A stretch of 64,000 bases of DNA from Streptomyces sp. 2114.4 (GTDB lineage Bacteria; Actinomycetota; Actinomycetes; Streptomycetales; Streptomycetaceae): contig NZ_FYEY01000001.1 in NCBI RefSeq assembly GCF_900187385.1, positions 3,534,001-3,598,000 on the forward strand. Reading direction: 5' to 3'. Of the stretch, positions 45,057 through 53,193 are shown in pieces (the stretch's first letter is position 1; each line of letters begins with the position of its first letter). Under the pieces are notes generated by a model. It worked only from the letters and a program-made list of their open reading frames with translations, was not told where the DNA came from and searched no databases. The translations under genes were made by a program, and so were the position numbers.

Positions 45057-45692
45057 ATGGACCGTGGTGACGGCATGCACCGTAAGCAGGACTGGGGTCG
45101 GGACCGCGACGAGCCCGGCCGGCATGGCCACAGCGAGGGCCACCTCGGCGGGCACAGCGGCAGCCACGTCGGCGGGCACATCGACCGGGACCTCGACAGG
45201 CACCTCGGCGGCCACAGCGACCCGGCAGGCCACCCCGCCCATGTGCAGGAACAGGCCCGCGCCATGCTGGCAACGGCGCTCGCCGAGGCCCGCACCGGTC
45301 TCGCCGAGGGCGGCATCCCGATCGGCGCGGCCCTCTACGGCCCGGACGGCACCCTCCTCGGCCGCGGCCACAACCGCCGCGTCCAGGACGACGACCCCAC
45401 CCTGCACGCCGAAACCGCGGCCTTCCGCGCGGCCGGCCGCCGGCCCGGCTACCGCGGCACGACCATGGTCACCACCCTCTCCCCCTGCTGGTACTGCAGC
45501 GGCCTGGTCCGCCAGTTCGGCATCTCCCGCGTCGTCATCGGCGAGGCCCGCACCTTCCACGGCGGCCACGACTGGCTGGCCCAGCACGGCGTACGCATCG
45601 TGCTGCTGGACGATCCCGAATGCACGGCGATGATGCGGGACTTCATCGGGGAACGGCCGGAGCTGTGGCGGGAGGACATCGGGGGCGAGTGA
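45057..45692 (+). CDS. Nucleoside/cytosine deaminase-like protein with a His-rich head
   Basis: A 211-residue protein. Residues 66-211 are a zinc cytidine deaminase-like domain: LHAETAAFRAAGR (HAE, zinc ligand and catalytic Glu) and LSPCWYCSGLVRQF (PCxxC). The family resembles fungal cytosine deaminase. Residues 10-65 are an unusual stretch rich in His, Gly and Asp (HGHSEGHLGGHSGSHVGGH and so on) that is probably metal-binding. The start is ATG 45057; a GTG at 45242 would give only the enzyme domain. Confidence 0.85.
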   Translation: MDRGDGMHRKQDWGRDRDEPGRHGHSEGHLGGHSGSHVGGHIDRDLDRHLGGHSDPAGHPAHVQEQARAMLATALAEARTGLAEGGIPIGAALYGPDGTLLGRGHNRRVQDDDPTLHAETAAFRAAGRRPGYRGTTMVTTLSPCWYCSGLVRQFGISRVVIGEARTFHGGHDWLAQHGVRIVLLDDPECTAMMRDFIGERPELWREDIGGE

Positions 45693-45772
45693 CCTGCCCG
45701 GCCGGCACGGCACGCCCCGTCTCCGTCCTGCCGACGGGCGTGGTGCCGACCGGCTCACCGGTAAGTTGAGTC

Positions 45773-45812
45773 GGGCTGTCCCCCGTCCTTCCACGACGGG
45801 GGACAGCCCTTG
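45773..45812. terminator. Bidirectional terminator between the deaminase and the DUF3494 gene
   Basis: GGGCTGTCCCCCGTC (45773-45787) pairs perfectly with GACGGGGGACAGCCC (45795-45809) around a 7-base loop, followed by TTGAG. Confidence 0.85.
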
Positions 45813-45947
45813 AGCGACAGCCCTTGGGGGCAGGCCGCTTACCGGAAGGCCGTCAGGCCAGGGTCTGCACTGCGTGGATCAGACCTTCCTTCGCGAGTAC
45901 CGCGACAGGACCCGTCACGCTGCCCCGGCGGATCGGGCACCGGCGGT

Positions 45948-47462
45948 TCACACTGGCGGGAAGCAGGGCTTCAGGGTGTTGGTCGCCTGGACCGGGACGC
46001 CGCCGACGGTGGCGGTCGCCGTGTAGCTGCTGGCGCTGATCTGCAGGATGGACAGGCCGGCGTTGAGCGTGGCGATGCCGTTGGCGTTGGTCACCGCGGT
46101 GCCCACCGGCAGGCCGGAGACGTAGAAGGTGACCGTGACTCCCGCTTGCGCCGGCGTGAGGGTGGCCGTCAGCGTCGCCACGAACAGGCTCGGAATCGGG
46201 ATGGGCAGGTTGACGTGCCAGCAGGCGGGCGACACGCTCAGCGGGCCCGTCTGCGGGGTGACGGTGATGGGGAGGGGCGCGGAGACGACGCCGGTGCACG
46301 TGCAGGCAGTGCCGGCCGCGGTGACGGTGGCAGTGATGGTGGCGGCCCCGGCGGTGTTGAAGGTCAGCGACCCGGTGGCGATACCGGCCGCGTTGGTGGT
46401 GGCGGTTACCGGGACCGCACCTCCGTTGAAGGTGACCGAGGCACCCGGGACCGGCAGACCGTTGCAGGTCACCAGAGCGGATACGGAGGTCGGCTGCCCG
46501 ACGACCACCGGCCCGGCCACCGGCTGGACCACCACCAGGCAGGACGGCTGCGGAGTGACGGTGATGGGGAGGGGCGCGGAGACGACGCCGGTGCAGGCAC
46601 ACCCGGAGCCGGCCGCGGTGACAGTGGCAGTGATGGTGGCGGGCCCGGCGGTGTTGAAGGTCAGCGACCCGGTGGCGATGCCCGCCGCGTTGGTGGTGGC
46701 GGTCACCGGGACCGCACCTCCGTTGAAGGTGACCGAGGCACCCGAGACCGGCAGACCGTTGCAGGTCACCAGAGCGGATACGGGGGTCGGCTGCCCGACG
46801 ACCACCGGCCCGGCCACCGGCTGGACCACCACCGAGCAGGTGGACAGGGGCGGCACGGTGACCGCGTTCGAGTCAAGCGTGACGGCGGCGCCGAGGGCCA
46901 GCAGCCGGCCGTCCACGATGGCACCGGTCGTGGCGGTGATCGAGGTGAAGGCGAGGATGCTGCCCCTCAGGGTGGAGCCGGCGCCGAGTGTCGCGGAGCT
47001 GCCGACCTGCCAGAAGACGTTGGCGGACTTTGCCTGGTTGATGAGGTTGACGTTGCCGGTGGCTCCCGTGATGAGCGTGGTGGTCGTCTTGAAGATGAAG
47101 ACGGCGTTGGGGTTGCCCTGAGCGTCCAGGGTCAGTGTCCCGTTGAGGCCGAACGTGCCGGAGGCGGAGTTGTACACGCCGGGGGTCAGGGTGGTCCCGC
47201 CGAGTTCCGTCGGGACAGTGGCCGTGACCGGCTGTACCAACGCGTTGGCGTACCCGGTCAGCAGGTCGGCCTGGGCCTGCGCCGCGGCGGCGTCGTTCAG
47301 GTGGATGGTTCCGGTGACCGTTCCGGGAGGAAAGCCGGTCACCGCACCGGCGGGGCTCACTCCGAGGTCGCCGGCGACCACGGTGGGGCCGGTGTTGGTG
47401 ATCGCCGTGTTGGCGAGCACCCCGTAGGTAGCGGCGGTGCCCAGAGGTACGGTTGTTGCCAT
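45948..47462 (-). CDS. DUF3494 (ice-binding-like) protein with tandem Ig-like domains
   Basis: A 504-residue protein from ATG 47462, with AAGGAAAA ahead. Residues 1-190 match the DUF3494 fold of ice-binding proteins: YGVLANTAITNTGPTVVAGDLGVSP, TIHLNDAAAAQAQADL, GVYNSASGTFGLNG and VFWQVGSSATLGAGS. After that come two near-identical 99-residue repeats with the Ig-like GNLPVSGASVTFNG pattern and a pair of cysteines each, then a third, diverged Ig-like unit. No signal peptide precedes the domain, which is odd for a family usually exported. It may be an adhesin-like surface protein rather than an antifreeze. Confidence 0.85.
   Translation of the reverse strand: MATTVPLGTAATYGVLANTAITNTGPTVVAGDLGVSPAGAVTGFPPGTVTGTIHLNDAAAAQAQADLLTGYANALVQPVTATVPTELGGTTLTPGVYNSASGTFGLNGTLTLDAQGNPNAVFIFKTTTTLITGATGNVNLINQAKSANVFWQVGSSATLGAGSTLRGSILAFTSITATTGAIVDGRLLALGAAVTLDSNAVTVPPLSTCSVVVQPVAGPVVVGQPTPVSALVTCNGLPVSGASVTFNGGAVPVTATTNAAGIATGSLTFNTAGPATITATVTAAGSGCACTGVVSAPLPITVTPQPSCLVVVQPVAGPVVVGQPTSVSALVTCNGLPVPGASVTFNGGAVPVTATTNAAGIATGSLTFNTAGAATITATVTAAGTACTCTGVVSAPLPITVTPQTGPLSVSPACWHVNLPIPIPSLFVATLTATLTPAQAGVTVTFYVSGLPVGTAVTNANGIATLNAGLSILQISASSYTATATVGGVPVQATNTLKPCFPPV
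46258..46851. repeat. 297-bp tandem repeat inside the DUF3494 gene
   Basis: Two copies, 46258-46554 and 46555-46851, share nearly all bases (for example GTGACGGTGATGGGGAGGGG begins both). The period is 297 bp, 99 codons. The copies differ mainly around the first 60 bases. The close match suggests recent duplication or gene conversion. Confidence 0.88.
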
Positions 47463-48892
47463 CGTGGATTTTCCTTTCCAAGGGTTCTGGGGCAGCCCTA
47501 ATGCCGCCCTGTAACGTTGCGAGAGCAGTGCGCTGCACCGCTGCGACCGGCGCCTGGGGCACGGGTCGATCTGTGCCGTCCGCTGCGCGCCGGGTTGTAT
47601 GTGAGGGCTTCGGCCGAGCGTGGTTTTCGCACTCGCCACAGCTCGACCAGCGCCGTCAGGCGTCAGTGGCCGCGCCGCGTGGTTATGGGGGGGCGCCGTA
47701 CCAGAGGACGCCTGGCGCAGCACCGTCGCCTGTGGCGGATGTCGGGGGAGTCCGGCATCACCGTCGGACGGAAACCGCGGAGTCGCCTGGAAAGGCGGGG
47801 TGGTCGCCCGAATCGGTCACTTGGGTGTGTCCACGATCCGGGGACGCGGGGGGCACATTGGATCCGCCCTTACCGGGCCGATCGGATTCAGCGGAGTCGG
47901 CAACGTGAGCCGCATCCCGCTCACCCCGACTCAAAGCAATTGATGCCTGTTCGGCTGAATACGCTTGCCCATGCCGAGCCCTCGCGATCTAGGTCTGTGT
48001 GGATCCGGGTCGGCACTCCAAGAGACTGACTGACAGTCAGTAAACAGCCGCCAGGGGCAACTGACCGGCCGTCCATGGAGTACCCGTCACGCAATGCCGC
48101 TGACCGCTGCCAGCCGATCGGCAGTAGACGAGTAACCGGGAGGGATGGGCGACCTCCGGACTCACCATCGCCATTAAGGCGCCACCGGCGGGCCTTGTGT
48201 AGAGGGAGGACCACATCTCACCCGAATGGCCCAGCGCGGCCTACGGCCTCGCACTGACTGTCCGGTGTGCGCGGGCGCCCGCGGCCGGCACCTCCGGCGC
48301 GCTGGGGAGAGCCGTCGCCGCAAGCTGCACGGAGAGACCCCCCGTGGAGCCGGTGAGCCGGGGCAGGAGGTCCGTCGCGGACGAAATCACGACCAAAAGA
48401 GCTCGGCTCGCACGGCCGATCAGCGACGTGGAATCCTCCATCGGATGAATGGGGCACCCGCCGCAGCCGGTCTCTGCCACCGCTGCATTTCCGCAGCACG
48501 CGTGACACGGGAAATGACGCGCCAGCGGCAGTAAAATGGGCTGTGGGTTGGTGCACTCTCACGTGCCACCGCCCGAAAGGGCGGCCCCGGTGTTGTATAC
48601 GCCGGGGCCGTTGGCTGTGGGCCGTTGTCTCATCCGTGGGCGCGAGCACGCCGCACGCTCCAGGCCCCCGGGCTCGCGTCCGGGCACACTCGGGAGGAAT
48701 TGCCCCGGGTCGGCCTTTCACCGGATCACCTGGGCCGTTCACCCCCTTGCTCCGCATCGATCCGGCGGGCTCTTACCAGGAGTAAGCTGAAATTACCGAG
48801 AGCATTTCGCACACCCGCCTTCAAGCTCGTGTCGTTTTCGGCGATTCACGACACCGGGCCGGTTCAGTCCGGGCCGGGGCAGGGACCACGTC
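47463..48892. other. 1.4-kb region with no confident gene
   Basis: No open frame here shows family features. The first 60 bp hold the DUF3494 leader. An inverted pair ACTGAC/GTCAGT around 5 bases lies at 48025-48041 and looks like an operator, without an obvious regulator nearby. A stretch near 48200-48440 has GC3-rich frames (one ending RARLARPISDVESSIG) and could be remnants of old genes. Two adjoining stems lie at 48569-48584 (CCGCCC-GAAA-GGGCGG) and 48583-48609 (GGCCCCGG...CCGGGGCC). The DUF5994 promoter is presumably near 48780, where CTTAC-AGGA-GTAAG is seen. Confidence 0.5.
48569..48609. terminator. Pair of overlapping GC hairpins
   Basis: CCGCCC-GAAA-GGGCGG (48569-48584) is immediately followed by a second stem sharing its last two bases, GGCCCCGG...CCGGGGCC (48583-48609). 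No gene end is close, so this may be the terminator of an unrecognised gene or an RNA structure. Confidence 0.4.
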
Positions 48893-49483
48893 ATGACCGC
48901 GACCGTTCTGTACACACCTGCCGCCGAGGACCGAACCTCTTCGCCGCCTCTCCGACTCCGGCTGGCGCCGGCCGGCACCGCTCCGGCTCTGCTCGACGGG
49001 GCGTGGTGGCCCCGTTCCCGCGACCTCACGGCGGAACTTGCCTCGCTGACGGCCTTCCTCGACCCGTTGTGGGGACGGATCACCCACGTCACCGTAAACC
49101 CCACGTTCTGGCCGGTCATCCCACGGAAAGTGCCAGTCAAGGGGCATGTGGTAGGTGTCGGCTGGTTCAAGGAGGAGCAAGATCCGCACAAGCTGCTGCT
49201 GCTCTCCTACACCACCGGCCGTTGGGACCTGCTGGTAATCCCCCCGGAGACCGGTCCCGCCACCGCCGCCCGGCTCATGGCCGAGGCCGCCGATCCGCTG
49301 GGCACCCTGACCGCGAGCGACCTGATGGACGCAGCGGAGCAACGCCGGATCGCAGCGGATGCCGACTTGGCCCTGCTTTCGGCGTGGGACTCCGAAGGCG
49401 GTCATGGAGCATGCCTGCCGACCTCACGTTCCCCTGGCCGGGCGGTCGTTGCCCAGGTTCCGGCTCCGCCGGAAGGCAACTGA
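48893..49483 (+). CDS. DUF5994 protein
   Basis: A 196-residue protein from ATG 48893 with AGGGA ahead. The DUF5994 signature is visible: LDGAWWPRSRDLTAELASLT, GRITHVTVNPTFWP, VVGVGWF and LLVIPPETG. A long C-terminal tail is less conserved. The family is widespread in streptomycetes, often single genes next to signalling proteins; its function is unknown. Confidence 0.85.
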   Translation: MTATVLYTPAAEDRTSSPPLRLRLAPAGTAPALLDGAWWPRSRDLTAELASLTAFLDPLWGRITHVTVNPTFWPVIPRKVPVKGHVVGVGWFKEEQDPHKLLLLSYTTGRWDLLVIPPETGPATAARLMAEAADPLGTLTASDLMDAAEQRRIAADADLALLSAWDSEGGHGACLPTSRSPGRAVVAQVPAPPEGN

Positions 49484-49676
49484 GCACCCGTATCCGAGCA
49501 CCACGGAATGCCGGCAGCGCCGGCCTGCGTCCCCTCCACCGCTCCATGCGAAAGCCCCAGGCCGGTGGCCTGGGGCTTGGCGGTTGTCAGGCCCGTTTCG
49601 GGACCCCCGGGGCCCTCGTTCCCCAGCCCCGCAATTCGCTGGCCCCCGGCCCCGCCCTCCGCCAGGATGACCAGCC

Positions 49677-50324
49677 ATGAGCACCAGCCCCGCCGTCCCC
49701 GTAGAGTCCGCGCACACCCCCGTACCCTCCGCCGAGCCGACCCGTCGTATCCGTGCTCTGCACACCGCCGAGACCGTCACCGTCTACCAGGCCTACTCCC
49801 CCGCACTGGGCCTCCCCGCCGCGCGGGACGGCCGCTTCCCCGCCGCTTGGAAGCGGGAGCGGATGACATGGATCAAGCCGTCGTTCCTGTGGATGATGTA
49901 CCGCTGCGGCTGGGGTGCCAAGGCCGACCAGGAGACCGTGCTCGCCGTCGAGATCGAGCGGGCCGGGTTCGACTGGGCGCTGCGGAACTCCTGTCTGTCG
50001 CATCACGACCCCGACGAGCACGCCGACCGCAAAGCCTGGCAGCGGCAGTTGAAGGAGTCGCCGGCGCGGGTGCAGTGGGATCCGGAGCGGGATCTGCGGC
50101 TGCGGGCGCTGCCGTACCGGTCGCTGCAGCTGGGGCTGGCGGGGGAGGCGGCGCGCCGGTATGCCGATGAGTGGACGGTGGCGATCACGGATGTGACGCC
50201 GCTGGCCCGGGAGATCCATGCGCTGGTGCGTGCCGGGGAGATGACGGCGGCCGCCGCGCTGCTGCCCGAGGAGCGTCCCTACCCGGCACCCGGGGGAACT
50301 CCGGGCCTCGGCCGCGTGTCCTGA
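49677..50324 (+). CDS. DUF4291 protein
   Basis: A 215-residue protein. The DUF4291 pattern: RRIRALHTAETVTVYQAYSPALG, WKRERMTWIKPSFLWMMYRCGW, VLAVEIERAGFDWAL and QWDPERDLRL, ending in YADEWTVAITDVTP. The family has no defined reaction, though its conserved Trp and His suggest an enzyme. Here the head is extended by about 25 disordered residues. ATG 49677 follows AGGATGACC. Confidence 0.88.
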   Translation: MSTSPAVPVESAHTPVPSAEPTRRIRALHTAETVTVYQAYSPALGLPAARDGRFPAAWKRERMTWIKPSFLWMMYRCGWGAKADQETVLAVEIERAGFDWALRNSCLSHHDPDEHADRKAWQRQLKESPARVQWDPERDLRLRALPYRSLQLGLAGEAARRYADEWTVAITDVTPLAREIHALVRAGEMTAAAALLPEERPYPAPGGTPGLGRVS

Positions 50325-50423
50325 TACACCTTCCCGGACGCGTAAATCCGGCCGCCACTCGGTCCGCCGGGCACTGGTGCGTGTGACGTACGGGACGTAG
50401 CGATCCCCGGCCAACTCTCGACC

Positions 50424-50456
50424 GTTCACAGCCAATTGCTGCATCGTTCAGCAACC
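50424..50456 (+). promoter_or_regulatory. Possible PHO box upstream of the phosphoesterase
   Basis: GTTCACAGCCA (50424-50434) and GTTCAGCAACC (50446-50456) are 11-nt units spaced by 22 bp, with a poor middle unit. PhoP in streptomycetes binds 11-nt direct repeats beginning G(T/G)TCA. The site ends about 80 bp before the start of a phospholipase C-like gene, a plausible PhoP target. Confidence 0.45.
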
Positions 50457-50538
50457 TCCCCCTGCCCGGGCAACTCGGCCGCCGCCACAGTCATGTCGGC
50501 CCACTGAGGGCTCACGCGACTCAGGGAGAGTGGCACAT

Positions 50539-51966
50539 ATGCCCGACATGACCCGACGCAGACTCCTCGGCTCGGCGGCCGGCGCGGTTGGCGGCGCCGC
50601 CGCGCTGTCGCTGCTGCCGCCCAGCGTGCAAAAGGCCGTCGCCGCCGGACCGGCGCGTCGCGGCTCGCTGCACGACGTCGAGCACGTCGTGATGCTGATG
50701 CAGGAGAACCGGTCCTTCGACCACTACTTCGGTACCCTGCGCGGCGTCCGTGGCTTCGCCGACCCGGACGCGCTGACGCTGCCGGACGGCCGGTCGGTCT
50801 TCCATCAGCCGGACGCGGCGAACCCGGACGGCTATCTGCTGCCGTTCCGCCTCAACACGCACACCACGAGCGCCCAGGCCATCCCCTCCACCAGCCATGC
50901 CTGGTCGGTGCAGCACGAGGCGTGGAACGGCGGCAAGATGGACCGCTGGCTGCCCGCGCACCGCAAGGCCGACGGGGTCAACGGACCCTATGTGATGGGC
51001 TATCACACGCGTGCGGACATCCCCTTCCAGTTCGCGCTCGCCGAGGCGTTCACGCTGTGCGACAACTACTTCTGTTCGGTCTTCGGCCCGACCTGGCCCA
51101 ACCGGCTGTACTGGATGACCGGCACCCTCGACCCGGGCGGCACCCTGGGCGGCCCGGTGCTGAACAACACCGCGCCCAAGCCGTACCGCTGGACGACCTA
51201 CGCCGAGCGGCTGCAGGCGGCCGGGATCAGCTGGAAGGTGTACCAGGAGGAAGACGACTACGGCTGCAATCTGCTGGAGCAGTTCCAGACCTTCCGGGAC
51301 GCCAAGCCGGGTGAGCCGCTGTACGAGCGCGGGGTGCGGGCGCAGCCGGCCGGGACGTTCGAGGACGATGCCCGGGCCGGCCGGCTGCCGGCCGTGTCGT
51401 GGCTGATCCCCACCAGTCACCAGTCCGAGCACCCGGACTATCTGCCGGCCGCCGGCGCCGACTATGTCGCGCGGAAGATCGAGGCGATCGCGTCCAACCC
51501 GAGGCTGTGGGCCAAGACCGTCTTCATCCTGAACTACGACGAGAACGACGGGCTCTTCGATCATGTGCCGCCGCCGGTGCCGCCGGCCGGGACCAAGGAC
51601 GAGTTCGTCCGGGGCCTGCCGATCGGCGGCGGGTTCCGCGTGCCGTGTCTGATCATCTCGCCGTGGACGGTGGGCGGCTGGGCCGCCGGCGATCCCTTCG
51701 ACCACACCTCGGTGCTGCAGTTCCTGGAGCGCTGGACGGGTGTCGAAGAGCCGAACATCAGCGACTGGCGACGGGCCACCTTCGGCGATCTGACGTCGGC
51801 GTTCGGCTTCCGGCACCGGGCACCCCGCCCGCCCCGGCTGCCCCGTGACACCGCCGAGCAACTGGTCGAGGCGCAGTGGGAGGTGGCGAACCTGCCGAAG
51901 CCGACGCTGCCGGGGGCGGGGCAGCAGCAGCCGCGCCAGGAGCGGGGCCGGCGCAGGCGGCGGTAG
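50539..51966 (+). CDS. Tat-exported phospholipase C / phosphoesterase
   Basis: A 475-residue protein. The N-terminus is a Tat signal: MPDMTRRRLLGSAAGAVGG, then a hydrophobic core ending VAAGP. The phosphoesterase domain has HVVMLMQENRSFDHYFGTLRG (metal-binding Glu/Asn with the EN-RSFDH motif), CDNYFCSVFGPTWPNRLYW, and LNYDENDGLFDHVPPP. This is the bacterial PLC/acid phosphatase superfamily without the extra C-terminal domains of phosphocholine-specific PLC, so substrate choice is open. ATG 50539 has AGGGAGA nine bases upstream; a GTG nine bases earlier also exists. Confidence 0.92.
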   Translation: MPDMTRRRLLGSAAGAVGGAAALSLLPPSVQKAVAAGPARRGSLHDVEHVVMLMQENRSFDHYFGTLRGVRGFADPDALTLPDGRSVFHQPDAANPDGYLLPFRLNTHTTSAQAIPSTSHAWSVQHEAWNGGKMDRWLPAHRKADGVNGPYVMGYHTRADIPFQFALAEAFTLCDNYFCSVFGPTWPNRLYWMTGTLDPGGTLGGPVLNNTAPKPYRWTTYAERLQAAGISWKVYQEEDDYGCNLLEQFQTFRDAKPGEPLYERGVRAQPAGTFEDDARAGRLPAVSWLIPTSHQSEHPDYLPAAGADYVARKIEAIASNPRLWAKTVFILNYDENDGLFDHVPPPVPPAGTKDEFVRGLPIGGGFRVPCLIISPWTVGGWAAGDPFDHTSVLQFLERWTGVEEPNISDWRRATFGDLTSAFGFRHRAPRPPRLPRDTAEQLVEAQWEVANLPKPTLPGAGQQQPRQERGRRRRR

Positions 51967-52000
51967 CCGGCCGGTTGTCCCTCTCTCCCCGGGAAACGAC

Positions 52001-52046
52001 GGTGCCGTACGGGACGGCCTCGTGCGGAGGCGTCCCGTACGGCACC
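52001..52046. terminator. Strong bidirectional terminator between the phosphoesterase and ccsB
   Basis: GGTGCCGTACGGGAC (52001-52015) pairs perfectly with GTCCCGTACGGCACC (52032-52046). An inner GCCTC/GAGGC adds five pairs around a 5-base loop. Convergent stops are at 51966 and 52105. Confidence 0.85.
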
Positions 52047-52104
52047 GGGGGGTGTGCGGATCGGACCGGGCCGGACCGGGCGGGACCCGGCCGGATGGAC
52101 CGGG

Positions 52105-53193
52105 TCAGACTCCCGCGTAGGAGTGCAGGCCCGTCACGAAGATGTTCACGCCGTAGTAGTTGAACAGGTAGCAGGCGAAACCGATCAGGCCCAGGTAGGC
52201 GGCCTTGCGGCCCTTCCAGCCGGCCGTGGCGCGGGCGTGCAGGTAGCAGGCGTAGGCGACCCAGGTGATGAAGGCCCAGACCTCCTTGGGGTCCCAGCCC
52301 CAGTAGCGGCCCCATGCGACCTCGGCCCAGATGGCGCCCGCGATGATGGTGAACGTCCACAGCGGGAAGACGGTGGCGTTGACGCGGTAGGCGAACTTGT
52401 CGAGCGAGGCGGCCGAGGGCAGGCGCTCCAGTACGGACGAGGCGAAGGCGCCGGGCTGCTTGCCCGCGGGGTCGGCGAGCTTGCTCTCGTAGGAGTCGCG
52501 GAACAGGAAGAGCAGGGTGGAGACGGCGCCGAGGTAGAGCGCCGCGCCGGAGATGATCGCGCAGCTGACGTGGATCCACAGCCAGTACGAGTGCAGCGCG
52601 GGCACCAGCTGGTCACTGGCGGTGTAGAGCACCGAGATGGCCAGCCCCAGGTCGAGCAGGACGGTGGTGACCAGGGGCAGCCCGATCCAGCGGACCTTCT
52701 TCCCGAGCACGAGCAGCAGGAGGTAGAGGCCCACGGCGACCGCGGCGAAGGTCGTGGAGAACTCGTACATGTTGCCCCAGGGGGCACGCTCCACGGACAG
52801 GGCGCGGGTGAGGACGCCGCCCACGTGCAGCGCCCAGGCCAGGACCGTCAGCGAGATGGCGATCCGCCCGTAGAGGTCGCCCTTCTCGGTGTCGCCCGCG
52901 GCGCCCGGCCCGTCGGGGACGTCGCGGTTGCCGGCGACGGACTTGGTGACGACCTCGGGCCGCTCCAGTACGGCGGTGGTGCCGCCCTGCTGGGACTTCC
53001 GGGCGGAGACCGTCGCGGACGCCGTGGACTGTGCGGTCAGGGCGGCGGCGGTGCGGCCGACCTTGCTGCGGCTGCCGAACACCCACTCGGCCATGTGCGC
53101 GAGGAAGGCGAGCGTATAGACCGCCATCGCGGAATAGACCAGCAGGTTGCTGTTGTGCGCCAGTGTCTCGTTGGCTGCGGCCGCGATGTTCAC
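52105..53193 (-). CDS. ccsB: Cytochrome c biogenesis protein CcsB/ResC
   Basis: A 362-residue membrane protein of the CcsA/CcsB haem-handling family. It has eight helices and the Trp-rich signature VAWGRYWGWDPKEVWAFITWVAY, with WGNMYEFSTTFAAV and conserved histidines in LHSYWLWIHVSCAI. It exports haem and presents it for attachment to c-type cytochromes together with ResB. The start GTG 53193 overlaps the resB stop. Confidence 0.94.
   Translation of the reverse strand: MNIAAAANETLAHNSNLLVYSAMAVYTLAFLAHMAEWVFGSRSKVGRTAAALTAQSTASATVSARKSQQGGTTAVLERPEVVTKSVAGNRDVPDGPGAAGDTEKGDLYGRIAISLTVLAWALHVGGVLTRALSVERAPWGNMYEFSTTFAAVAVGLYLLLLVLGKKVRWIGLPLVTTVLLDLGLAISVLYTASDQLVPALHSYWLWIHVSCAIISGAALYLGAVSTLLFLFRDSYESKLADPAGKQPGAFASSVLERLPSAASLDKFAYRVNATVFPLWTFTIIAGAIWAEVAWGRYWGWDPKEVWAFITWVAYACYLHARATAGWKGRKAAYLGLIGFACYLFNYYGVNIFVTGLHSYAGV

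Noticed and set aside
48226..48534. A 102-codon plus-strand frame with CPVC and CHRC pairs
   Set aside because: The cysteine spacing suggested a zinc protein, but it is mostly Arg-rich, lacks a ribosome site, and another frame over the same bases has equally good codon use.
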